DNA of 64,000 nt from contig CM041779.1 in NCBI GenBank assembly GCA_023374045.1, positions 299,656,167-299,720,166 of the forward strand, written 5' to 3'. The DNA comes from Limonium bicolor. Lineage: Eukaryota > Streptophyta > Magnoliopsida > Caryophyllales > Plumbaginaceae. Below the pieces are notes generated by a model. The model made no database searches. It was not told the origin of the DNA and saw nothing but the letters and a program-made list of their open reading frames with translations. Each line of letters opens with the position of its first letter. Position 1 is the stretch's first letter. The position numbers were made by a program, and so were the translations under genes. Shown in pieces: positions 42,000 through 52,760 of this stretch.

Positions 42000-44900
42000 T
42001 GAAATACCCCGAACTTAAATACAGGGATTAACATAATTCTAATATGTATTTAAGGGCCTAACAATGCCTAATTAATATTTGTAAGGAAAATAAATCCAAA
42101 AGAAATAAAGAAACGCTTAAAAGGCGAAAAACGCTAAATAAGCGTTAAATAACCATAGGAGGTATGAGACCTCGGTTAGCGTATTATATGGATTCCAAAG
42201 GTTAATAAGACCTAAATAATATATGGGAACAACTCCCGAAGAAAACGGACCCAAATAATGAATTAAAACACTAATAGAGCTTTAGAGCGCGTTTTTCGAG
42301 AAAACCCGAAAACGTGACTTTAAGTGGTCAAACAGACCCGTAAAAATTATAAATCATTAAATAATAATTATTAGGCATTTATGGAAGTTTAATAACCAAT
42401 AAAAATAATTAAACAAGAAAATTCCGGAAAACGGGCCCGGTTAGTGAATAGTACCGAAACCGGGTAAAATAACGAGCGTTTTCTGTAAAAGACGAAAAAC
42501 GCTCCAACTAGTAATACTGAGTGGGACCGATTTTTAATAAGTTAGATAACCCCCTCACACACACATGTAACTAGCTAATAAGTAAGAGAGCAAAAAGCAA
42601 AAAGCAAATAAAGTGAAAAAGGTAAAAACCTTACATACTCTCTCTCACTTTTTTTCTCTCTCTCTCCCATTTCTCTTCTTCCCCACCGTTCTCTCTCTTT
42701 CTCCTTCCTCTGGCTGCGATTTGAGCTCCCCTCTAAACCATGGAAGCTTCATCTTCTTCTCCTTGCTCCATCTCCATTTGAGCTTCAATCACAAAAATAA
42801 GTACATATTTGTAATCCCCTCATCCTCCTCTACATTTCCCTCTTTTCAAAATTCGAAAAGGATGAGTTTCATCTTCATGGGTTTTCCCCATTTGAAGAGA
42901 AAAGCACACCATTGTGGAGCTTGGAGTCTCCTCTTTCCAACAAGGTAAAAATCTACATGAAAAACTCATGTTTCCACCATCTCCTCTCATAACCGATTTT
43001 TACCCATATGTAATACCTTGTTTTTCTCTCTCTCTTTTGAGCATAATATCAACCTTGCAATGGTGGTGGATTCACCTTCTTGAACCAAGGGCTAAAACCC
43101 CTCTTAAAAGCTTCAAAAGGTAAACCCTAGAAATTGTGTTTTAACACTTTAAATGAATTAGCACTAATTTAAGGATTAGTATATTAATTGTAGTTGTTTT
43201 GTGTTCATTGGATGATGGGAATGGAGTTTGGCAACTCCATTCCCCACATGGCCGATTTGGACAAGAAAGAAAGAAGAGGAGAATTGGGAGAAAGAATGAA
43301 GGAATTATAAGCTCAAGGTAAGGACTCTTTACTAATGTTAATTTTAGTGCATTAGAGTAATGGGAATGGGTAAACCAATCTAAAGAACCCAAATAATGTA
43401 TTAGTAATGTAATTGGGGAAGTTTGAGTATTTTGAACTAGTATGTGGATTGTAGGCCTTGGAGCCAAGTGTATTGAGTAAGTGCATTAGTAATGTGGATT
43501 GAGGAAGTAATGATGCATTGGCATTGTAATTGAGGAAGTATTGATGTGCTAAAATTTTGTATGTGTGCTGGTAGGACCCTTGTATGGGTGTGGCTAGAAT
43601 AGGAATGATTTTGGTGAGAATGTGTATGTGTGGCTAAGTAAGAAAAGTAGATGAACTATGGCAAAATTTTGGTAGGAATATGTGCATTTATGGATGACTT
43701 GGTGAATGGGAGAACCAAGGTATGTATTGAGGATAGTAGAGATGTTAATGACCATGGAGTAGTGATTATAGTATGAGAATGAAAGAATGTAAAATCTGCA
43801 ACAAGAGTGTTGAATGGTATTGGAGGAACTAGGAGAACTTATGTACTTGACCTAGGGAATGAGTGTTGGACTTGAAGAGGTGAGATAATGCATTGTAGGC
43901 CTTGGAGATGGCATTAGGAGAGGAAATTATGTATGGAGGAAGTAGGAACCAAAATCTGTGGCAAAGAGGTATCAAATTGTTAGAAGAGCTAGGAAAGATT
44001 AGTGTACAAGAATTGGTAAAAAGAATGTTGGACTTGGGTATAGATGGTACAATTGCTTGGGAATGAATTGGCATGGTAAGAGGAGGTGTTTGGGATGCTA
44101 GGAGTGACATTGGTGGAGGAAGTATTGGATGGTAGGAGTTGTAGTAAAATCTGTAGCATTAGAGAATGAAAAACTGTTATAAGGTTGAGAGGAAGTGAGG
44201 AAATTGTGTAAATTGGTTGATGGATTTAGTAATGAATTTGATGGATGGACTAAGGTGAATTAGAGGATTTAATTAGTGCTTAAACATGTAGGAAACATGT
44301 GGAAATGAGTAGGAAAAGATTGGGTGTGGATTGAGTAGAGTTTGAAGTTCAAAATGAGCAATTAAAATAAGTACTGGGCTGGACCGACCCTAGGACCGAC
44401 CCTAGCAGGGTCGGTCGACCCGAAAAATTGCAATCTCGGAAGCTTCTGCATCCGACCGACCCAGGGGACCGACCCTGACTGGGTCGGTCGAGTAGGAATT
44501 TTTGACGGGAATTGCTTCTGTAACGGACCGACCCAAGGACCGACCCTGGCTGGGTCGGTCGGGTTGGAATTTTCTGTAATTGGAGTCTCTGCAGCCGACC
44601 GACCCATGGGTCCGACCCAGGGTGGGTCGGTCGGGTCAAAACTTAAAAAAAAAAACTAAAAGATTATGATTAGTATATATATATATATATGTATATGTAT
44701 ACCCACCTATACATATGAGCATATATATGTAAGTATACCATTGTTAAACAATGAAAAGTAAGTAAATAAAATGTGAGTATAGGAATGTAAAGACTTAGTA
44801 AGTATGAGTTAGGAAACGTAAGGATAATCGAATTAAATTAATGATAGTTAGATTAATTATTCGATTGTATGTAAATCATAGGATTTGATTTGTGAACACC

Positions 44901-46288
44901 AGGAACGTTGGGATACAAGTACAACGGTGAAAGGTATGATTTCTTCATGCCCTGTATCCTAATCTGGTTACCCCGATTTGTGTGCTTATTTGACCACCTA
45001 ATAAGATAAATGCATGAATCGGATTATATTGCACTTACTTGTGCTTGTTTACATTGTTCTCTATATTTGTCTTGAACAATAGTTTGTATAATTCATGAAA
45101 CATATGAATGATGATGATGCGTATTGTATTTTGTAGTGTACTTGTATATTGTAATGTATTCGTATGTATGTGTACATGGGTATTGTAGTATTGTGGCTTG
45201 GATGTTGACTTGTGCTAATTCCTAACTATCTAACTCCTAACTTAAGTGAGTAAATTGGAATGAGTACAAGTCCGATATAGCTTCGGCCACGCGTGAGGAT
45301 GCGGAGTCACAAGAGGTTGGCTGCAATTCCTGACTCTTAAACTGGTCCGCGGCCCAAATCCCTTAAATGGGTAGCATCCCGGATTGGTGAGTCAAGTAAA
45401 TCCCGGAGGTGGGACGGTGTAGTCCCCAGGGCCGGAGGTCCCGACGACTTAACTTGAGTAAGAGTAAGTAAGTATGGATCCGTAAGTAAGTATGAGTATG
45501 AGTATGTATGTGCATGAAGTAACGAGTAAAAGAGTAATCTCCACCCGATTAACCCGGGTGGACCAATGAAGCTAACAAGAATTGTATTATGTGTATGTAA
45601 TGAGTATGTGTATTTCGGAAGAGAGGTAAGTATGTATTGGTTGGTTTATATTGTATTCCTTGTATGGACTGAAGTGTATGTATGTATGCCTTGCGTAAGT
45701 ACTGTTGTATTGTGTATAAGAGCATGTATGCATGTATGCTTGTATGAAAATGAACCGCATGTATTCGACCAAGTGGTCGGCGTACCCTCACTAGTACGCG
45801 GGTATGCGGTTATCATGCTCGGCGAAAGCTGACCCCTTCGGGGGACATTTTTTAGTGTGCAGGTACCCGAAACGAATACGGTCATGGAAGAGACCGGAAG
45901 CACACCCTGGTATTTGGAAGTAAGTAGCGTGTGAGGAACGGGTAGTAAGTAGCCTCTTAGTGAGTATGTATGAACTTTGAAGAGATAGTACATTGTATAA
46001 GGATCCTAGTAAACTCGGTATGTAGATTATACTGTATTGTACTTGGAGTACTGTATCGAACGGAGATTGTGGTAGCATCTGGTAAATGGAGAATGCATTG
46101 TAGATTTGTAGTACTCGGGATTCCGGTCCATCAGACCGATGCTGTATGTAGAATCAGTAGCCTTGTTAGTCACGTGGGTGACTAACGGCATTGTATCACC
46201 CATTGTATGTAAATATATATCCGCTGCGTGTATCTGATATGTAAGGAGGTTGGACGGTAAGCATGGTATTAATGGTAGGAGTGTTACA
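42000..46288 (+). repeat. LARD 3' LTR (complete, 4289 bp)
   Basis: TGAAATACCCCGAAC to GGAGTGTTACA. It contains a TC-rich tract at 42638-42700 (TCTCTCTCACTTTTTTTCTC), the G+C-rich hairpin cluster at 44380-44637, a TATATATATATATATG tract at 44676, and a small stem GCTGACCCCTTCGGGGGAC near 45830. The short open frames inside have no family features. Confidence 0.9.
44380..44637. repeat. CCGACCGACCC/GGGTCGGTCG hairpin cluster, 3' LTR copy
   Basis: Four units nearly identical to 33930-34190, about 2.4 kb into the LTR and just before the AT-rich TATA-like tract. Confidence 0.9.
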
Positions 46289-46510
46289 GCAGGAATCATT
46301 GCTGCTGTCACTTGAAAGAAGAGGGAAGAAGACTGGTTACTGGGTTTTTTTTTCGTTGTCCAGTTGCTGTAATCGGTGATGGAGTATGGGGAGCAGGAGT
46401 TGCTGTGATGATGTTGAGAGGATGGAAGATAAAGAAGATGGCGTGTGTTTGCAGAGGGAAGAGAGAAAAGAAGTGATGGCTGCTGTAGTCATCGATCAAA
46501 GCATGGAAAG
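46289..46510. other. Unassigned sequence after the LARD 3' end
   Basis: Purine-rich, with GAAGAAGA and TGCTGCTG words; no gene recognised. It may be the target DNA of the LARD insertion. Its left partner would be in the gap. Confidence 0.4.
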
Positions 46511-47797
46511 TATGGAAAGAAAGGAAAAAGGTAGGCCTATGTTGTCCTTATTGTACTTTTAATTGTTATTTATTTTATCTAACGATGTTATTTATTTCCT
46601 TTTGTTTATGTAGGTAATCGGCTGGGGATAAAGTTGAAGGGAAAATTGCAAATTTTCATCCTTTAATATCCTAACACCATTTGTGTATTTGTTTCTCTTT
46701 TGACGATTTATTTATTTTTTTCCTCTTTTCCATATAGAAAATCAGTTACATAAAGGAAGGAAAGAGTTTTGAATTTTCATCTCCTAATATTGTGGCACCA
46801 ATTGTATATATATACTATATTTATGTTTTGCATTGTGACTTATGGTATTTTGGTTTAAATGCATATACATGAGTATATATTATTCTTATGATTTTTTTAG
46901 ACTACATAGAATATTTATATAGTTTAATGAGTGATTTTAGTGGTATTTAATACATGTACTAATATGTTACATGTGGTATTAAATTTAGAAGTTGAATTCT
47001 CCTTAATAATATTTTCTCTTGGTTAGAGATTTAGTGTATAGTTTAATGTCCATCTTGGACTATATATTTATACAATAATACTTATCGCAATTATTGCTCA
47101 CGATTTAAATTAATCTTTATCAATTGATGTAATAATTATTTGGGGTATTTCATATGGCTTCTAAACTTGTTGCTCATGATTTGGGGATTGTTTAGGGTTT
47201 GCTCAACTAATTGTCAATTTGTTAAATTGGTTCGTTTGGCCTACCGATTAGTTTAGCATTATTGTGGGATTCTATCAAAATGTGATTCTGAGATAGAAAC
47301 CTAAACCGTTGGGGACTAGAATAGTGTACTATAATTCAATGATTTTGAGATTATACTACATTGCAACTTTGGGGGAACTTGAGCTTAGTGCTGTCGATTG
47401 ACCCGTGGCTTAGCTGATTGAGAAGTTTCGGTTAAATTGGTTAGGATTAGTAGGCCTAGATTAGGTTGCTAATTAATTAAGTGTTCCCGTTGTTGAGCTA
47501 TGTGTTTGAGGTTTGACAATCGGTAGTAAGGGGAGGACGAGTGTAAATATCCATCCCGAGCTACTCCTATCTTAGATTAGTTAGTTTAACCTTATTGTTT
47601 TTCTTCAATTCCCAATATCAACCAAAAACCCCCAATTAAGTTTATGTTTTGCACTTTTGTATATTTCTATGCACACTGACTAACCTTATAATTAACTAGA
47701 TAGTTACAAAGTCCCTGTGGATACGACCCTGTTGTACTACAATGATTAGGTTCATTGCCCATAGTTAGCAAGATAGTTTAACCACTATTTTGCAACA
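46510..47797 (+). repeat. LTR remnant of Athila/Tat type (3' end recognisable)
   Basis: The right end, GTCCCTGTGGATACGACCC then TTGTACTACAATGA and TTTTGCAACA, closely resembles the end of the complete LTR at 49070-50461 (CCTTGTGGATACGACAC, TTGTACTACAATGA). The rest is AT-rich and not alignable by eye to that LTR. The start is unclear. 46600-46810 contains a ~135-bp imperfect tandem pair around AATTTTCATC and CTAATAT. Confidence 0.4.
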
Positions 47798-49055
47798 ACA
47801 GAGTGCTATCTTTTAAAACTCTTATGTTTAACTTGGAGATTGGTTCTGTTTATGTCATTTGATTTTTTTTTAATTTAGCTGCCCCGTACTTTACTTTTTG
47901 CCCTACCTTTATGTTTCCTTTGTACCTTTGAATATTATGGTATTAGACTCATCTATGAGTCTACTTTTAAAATCTAACCAAGGGCTTTTTATGAATTCTT
48001 TAGAATCCTTTTTGCGCCTCATTGTATTTGGATTGTGCATTGTAGATATATACACATTGCAAACAAGAACTCCTCAAGGCTGAGTCAGGACAAATGCAAA
48101 AGGAACTCTTGCAAATTCTTCCTAGGGTCTCCGACTCTTCACTGTCGGAGCTAGTGCTTCAACGACCCCGTACACTATCAAGTGTGGGGGAACCCTTCAT
48201 CCAACTCACGTCTTATCAGGGGAGTATTAGTTCTTTAACTCCTCAATACTTAAACAATGCACTATACTTTTGTCAACTCTATGTTAGTGCTTCGAAATGG
48301 TCTTCCTGATTTCTTCCCAATTTATTGCTGAACAATGAGGACATTGTCCCATTCAAGTGTGGCGGAACCGACCTTTTCTTTTTGTGGACTGCTCAACCTC
48401 TTATGCTTATCTTGTTGCTTCCATTTAGGAGTTACATTTAAAGAAAGCAAGTTTTCTCATGAACTCTTGGATTTCTTCATAAAAAAATTTCAAAATCTAT
48501 GAGGAGCATTCAAATGTGGTGCAACCATATAACCTTATCTTTGGTGAATTTTTAATGCTTAGGGGTTCTTTTTGTCTTCTCGGCTAGGGATTGCTAAGGG
48601 GTGCTTCCTTGTGAAATTTTTAAGAAAAAAAAGGAACTTGAGAGACACCATTGGTAACCAACACATGAGAGTTGAGTGTTCTTGAATGCAAAGGCAAAAC
48701 ACCTAGTGATCTTTTCCTCATCTCTTGTTGCAAAAGTGAACTAAAATACAAATCTCTATTTTCCTTTTGTTTTTATCCTAAATGCCCATTCTTGAGAGAA
48801 GTTGGACATGGTAAAATTTCTCCAAGTTCCATAATCGTAAAAAAAAACATCGAAGCACTCTAGATCATACCTCGAAAGTCTATCTTTTACTTGCCCTAAG
48901 CATACCCATGTCACCATGATTAGGTTGGTATACACTCCTCAAGAGTTTTACACCCTTTTTGTTCACAATTATCGAATAATTCATTTGAAGACTTGCTTGC
49001 ATTAAATATCCTCCTTCATGTAGTCCTAGTTTTCCTTAAGGACAAGCAAATAGAT
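47798..49055 (+). other. Athila-type 3' non-coding region with PPT-like motifs
   Basis: No primer site follows 47797 and no pol is seen, so this is not a complete element. TCAAGTGTGGGGGAACC (48179) and CAATGAGGACATTG followed by TTCAAGTGTGGCGGAACC (48333-48368) are the same module seen in the complete Athila and in the fragment at 62519. Small open frames (48094-48309 and others) have no family features. Confidence 0.6.
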
Positions 49056-49069
49056 AAGTGTGGGGGAGT
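49056..49069 (+). promoter_or_regulatory. Athila-type polypurine tract
   Basis: AAGTGTGGGGGAGT directly precedes an LTR start TGATAAGTGG, the same junction type as in the full Athila. Confidence 0.85.
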
Positions 49070-50461
49070 TGATAAGTGGTGAAACTATGTGAATTTAGGT
49101 TCTTTATTCACCTTTATTTTAGTGCATTCATGACCTATTTCACCACTTAATAGAGTATTTTGTGATTAATAGTGAACTTATATATTTTGATCTCTTGATT
49201 GGAAAAAGCTCATTTTGAGTATACTTTCGGATTTTTTTGGAGCTTTTTAAGTGCATCCTTGGATTCTTCATCTCTCAATCTTTCCAACGCCACAAACGGG
49301 GAGCAATTCCGAGCCAAAACGAAGATTTTAGGCCCCGTGCAAGTTAGAGCAAATCTCTGGAGCAGGACCGACCCATAGGACTGACCGAGTCTGGGTCGGT
49401 CGGATTATTTCCCGTGAGCTCAATCTACTGGAATCGACCGACCCATAGAGTCTGGGTCGGTCGTACTTAAGTTTCTCACGTGCTCGCTTCTTAGGGGGCC
49501 GACCGACCCACGGGACTGACCCATCTAGGTCGGTCGGAACCAAAATTTACCCAGATTTGCAGTTTTTAACGGGGACTTTGGGGGAAAGATGGGCATTCTG
49601 ATTTTGACACAAAAACGAGGGCTAGAGAGCTGAGAGGGGCGATTTTAAGAGAGGGGAAGAGAAGAGAAGAAGAGGAGAAGAAGGGAAGAAGAAGAAGAAG
49701 ATAAGAGAAAAGAAGAAGCTCCTTACCTCCCCCAAGCTCCTCCTAAGGCTATCTCTAATCCCTTCTCTCTTGTTTCCCTTGTAATGCTTGAGTAGTCCCG
49801 TATAGTGCTCTAGGTTGGGATGAAACTTGGATACACTTAATTAGCTTGTAAACACTCTTCGATTAGTGATTATTGTTTTAACTCCAATGGTGGTTTATTA
49901 ATGCTTTGAGCTGGCCACTAATTGCATTGTGTGAGATTTCTAGTAATTCTAGGGTTTGGTGCTAGAAATTAGATGAATTGGGTATAAACCCTAACTTTCA
50001 ATTCTCTTGATTAGGGATTGGGATTTTAGGTTATGAAGAACTTGTTTTAATGCTATCTAATTGCTCTTGCCCTTTGGGTTTAGGTGGTTTGAATTAATTG
50101 GATAAGAATTAGTTTTTCCATGATTTGGAAGACTATGATATTTGTTCTAAAAGACAATAGGTGTTATGAGTGAACTTAAGTGGCCAAGTGGATTCCCACT
50201 ATCCTAGAGTGCTTTTATCCCCATTCCATACTAATTTAGCCTTACTTGCAATTTTTACTGTTTTATCGCTCTGTTGATTAACTAAGCTTTCCTCTGGCTA
50301 AACCCCATTTACTGCTTTTACTCACTTCACTTAATACCGAGCTTAGGATAATTGGATAAATTTCCTTGTGGATACGACACTTGTTGTACTACAATGAATA
50401 GGTACACTTACCTACTCATCGCACATATCTGCCCGCTTTAGTGCTTAGATTTTGCACATCA
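49070..50461 (+). repeat. Athila-type 3' LTR (1392 bp)
   Basis: TGATAAGTGGTGAAAC to TTTTGCACATCA. It is a different subfamily from the 5318-19057 element: the start resembles it but the body does not. It contains a CCGACCGACCC/GGGTCGGTCG cluster at 49363-49545, a GAAGAAGA-rich tract at 49655-49710 and the family's typical end. No target duplication can be tested because the 5' side is truncated. Confidence 0.75.
49363..49545. repeat. CCGACCGACCC/GGGTCGGTCG hairpin cluster in an Athila-type LTR (3 units)
   Basis: Three units: GGACCGACCCATAGG with GGGTCGGTCGG; CGACCGACCCATAG with GGGTCGGTCG; and GCCGACCGACCCACGGGAC with TAGGTCGGTCGG. Each can fold as a hairpin. The motif matches the one in the unrelated LARD LTRs. 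It lies 294-476 bp from the LTR start, the same distance as the GTCCGG and GTCCGC clusters in the other two Athila types. Confidence 0.9.
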
Positions 50462-50800
50462 ACATGCAGGATTTTGGCTTGTGCATGGGGGAGGAGAGGA
50501 TGGGAGAGGAGCGATGAATGTGTCTGCAGTTTCTTGATTAGGAGAGGAAGGCGGCAGGTTTAGAGTCGGTTGGGAATCAGGGAGGAAATGATTAATTGGG
50601 GTACAAAGGGACTGTTCAGGAGAGGTGGCAGTTTGAGAGTATGGAGGAGAGGGGAATTCTTGCAGACAACTAACTCAGGAGACTCAATTGTTATGATGGC
50701 TCGGGAGTTATGAATGGGGGCAGAGAGAAAGGCAGTTGATGAGACAAAATCTCGAACCTTTTCAAAAACAGGGTGCGTGTGTCCCTCATTCCCAACAGGT
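50462..50800. other. Purine-rich sequence, no gene recognised
   Basis: Rich in GGGAGGAGAGGA words on the plus strand. No coding sense in either direction. It may be the 3' continuation of the LINE-like relic on its right. Confidence 0.35.
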
Positions 50801-50811
50801 AGAAATAATTG

Positions 50812-51518
50812 CTAGAGAATACAGCTCATAATTGGGACCGGGGTTGTTTCTGGAATGTAGAGAGGCCTACCTTTTATCATTATCATTACCCTTGTTTTGT
50901 TGTTGAAAGCAGCATATGTAACAAAGTCGGTTTCCAAATTAATGTTGCATTTTTGTGCCTGCTGGACTTCAGGAGGTTGGTGAGAACGGCCTGAGCTGGC
51001 TGCCACGTTGATTATCGTTTTGCCACCTTTCACGGTTAGTGCCACGTCCTGCATCTTCTGGATATTTTTTTCCTTGTTCGTAGCGATAGGCGGAGCAGGG
51101 GCAGTGGTGGAACACTTTGCTCGTTTTCTTGGCTAGTTGAGTCATTTCCTCTGACTAGAATTCGACTATCCCTACTTTGTATAATATACCTTCTGCTTCA
51201 ACTAATATTTCCTCGTTAATTATCGACATCCTTGTAGTTTCTAGCTGGGCATGTACTTCTAGATGGGGAGGGAGCCTTCGCATGTCTGTGTTGATTGAAG
51301 TAATCTGCCTCAAGTGTTGTGATTACATGCACTGAGTTTACAGACCATGCTTGAATGGGGATTCCCCTTATTGCTATGTTCATTCCCCTTGTGGATGGCT
51401 ACTCCGAGGGCTGCCAAATTTCTTTCTCCCAGTTTAACTCTCTACCTTTGTCATAGGAGATGAAATTCTTTGCGTCATGTTGGGGCTGGAAAATAACGAT
51501 GAAGTTGGATTGTGGTGT
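50812..51518 (-). pseudogene. Relic of a LINE-like/DUF4283-type reading frame
   Basis: Minus strand from 51518: FIVIFQPQHDAKNFISYDKG, EIWQPSE, a TAG, then RGMNIAIRGIPIQAWSVNSV, and after a frame change EVHAQLETTRMSIINEEI with a second stop. An R..n/w-I-GIP..AW pattern is typical of the DUF4283/RNA-binding domain in plant LINE ORF1 proteins and related repeats. Further down, 51054-50812 is open for 80 residues (MQDVALTVKGGKTIINV) and may be its continuation. The frame is cut on its upstream side at 51518 by the LARD LTR. Confidence 0.4.
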
Positions 51519-51834
51519 GTAACACCCCTACCGCTAATCACGTCATTGTCTTTTAATTATCTCGTACATCCTTACCTTCGCAGCGGATAAATCCAAATCC
51601 AATGGTGGGTGAAACAATGTCGTTAGCCACCCACTTAACTAACCAGGCCTAAACAATAACAATAACGATCTGATGGACCGGAATACCTGAGTACTTAACA
51701 CAATTACAATCATCACTTCATTTCTAAACCGAGTCATATACAACTCTCCAGTCAATATACCGAGTCTACTAATGTACAATCCAAACATACATTATGTTCT
51801 TACACTGCTGGAAAAAAAAAGAATAAAAAAACGC

Positions 51835-51985
51835 TTATTTCGGCTTTAAAAGAACATTTATCAAGAGTTCTTTATGCGAGCGACACAAAAAGTAAGAGTT
51901 ATAAAGAACGCTTAAGAAGCGTTCTTTAAACTTGACTTATAAAAAACGCTTATATTTGGAAGCATTCTTTATAGTGTCTTGGCGC
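51835..51985. repeat. Left subterminal inverted words of the small CACTA
   Basis: AAGAACGCTTAAGAAGCGTTCTTT near 51904 is a near-perfect palindrome, followed by AACGCTTATATTTGGAAGC and ATTCTTTATAGTG. The right side (52790-53100) has at least five more, for example GAACGCTTATTATTAAGAAG. Confidence 0.85.
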
Positions 51986-52109
51986 CATATTTTTGATAGA
52001 ATAAAGAACACTTTTATAAGGAAGCGTTCTTCATTATTATTTTTTTATTTTTTATTTTCCCTTCCCTGTGCATTTTCACATATTCAACATACAAAAACCT
52101 ATAAAATTA

Positions 52110-52570
52110 TTGTGAATAGAGAATTAAAGAGGCGCAGAGCATGTTCCTTGTTCGCCAGGGGTTGCAAAATCGTGAGTAGAGAATGGAAGAGGCACAGAGC
52201 ATGCATGTTCCTTGCTGGCCAGTTAATTAGGGTTGCAAAATTACCATGAGAAGATAGAGGTAGAGTAGTATGTTACTTGTTCGCAAGCACAAGAGTACGT
52301 GAGTGAAGAGAATGAAAGCTAGAGGTGCAGAGCATTATATTATTTGTTCACTAGTTAGGGTTGCAAAATTACCATGAGTGAAGAGAATGGAAGAGGTGCA
52401 GAGCACGTTCATTGTTCGCCAGTTATGGCCGGTTGCAAAATTTCTATGATCAAAGAGTATGGAAGAGGCGCAATCCATGTTCATTGGTCGCCAGTTATGG
52501 TTGCAAAATTACCATGAGAAGAGAATTGAAGAGGTGCAGCGCAGGTTGCAAAATTAACGCGAGTGAAGAG
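52110..52570. repeat. ~70-80-bp tandem repeat with CATGTTCCTTGTTCGCCAG in the small CACTA
   Basis: About six copies of a unit made of GAATGGAAGAGGCGCAGAGC, ATGTTCCTTGTTCGCCAG, GGTTGCAAAATTACC and ATGAG. Units start near 52120, 52180, 52300, 52380, 52450 and 52520. The ATGTTCCTTGTTCGCC and AGGCGCAGA words also occur in the right subterminal region of the large CACTA (32160-32640). Confidence 0.85.
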
Positions 52571-52760
52571 AATATATGGAAGATTAAGAAGAGAGAAGAG
52601 CGACATGTTAAAATTTGAGCAAAAAATCCACATCCAGAAATAATATATGGAAGATTAAGAAGAAAGAAGAGCGGCATGTTCAAATTTGAGCCAAAAAATC
52701 CATGTCCAGAAAAGAATATATGGAAGATTAAGAAGATAGAAGAGCAGCATGTTCAAATTT
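52570..52760. repeat. ~88-bp tandem repeat, 3 copies, in the small CACTA
   Basis: Unit: ATATGGAAGATTAAGAAG, AGAAGAGCGRCATGTT, AAATTTGAGCCAAAAAATCC, then ATCCAGAAA. Copies start near 52570, 52648 and 52720. The last one ends in the sequence that leads into the right palindromic region. Confidence 0.85.

Larger units (their letters stand above)
33507..46288 (+). mobile_element. LARD-like long-LTR retrotransposon, apparently non-coding
   Basis: The 3' LTR is 42000-46288 (4289 bp, TGAAATACCCC to GTGTTACA). The 5' LTR ends at 36333 (GTGTCACA) and is truncated on the left by the gap. A tRNA-Met-type primer site lies at 36338-36349 and a polypurine tract at 41987-41998. The 5.65-kb internal region has no recognisable protease, reverse transcriptase or integrase in any frame. 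LTRs over 4 kb with a conserved but non-coding internal domain match the LARD (large retrotransposon derivative) class. A second family member lies at 51519-61330 in reverse orientation. The target duplication cannot be tested because the left end is in the gap. Confidence 0.8.
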
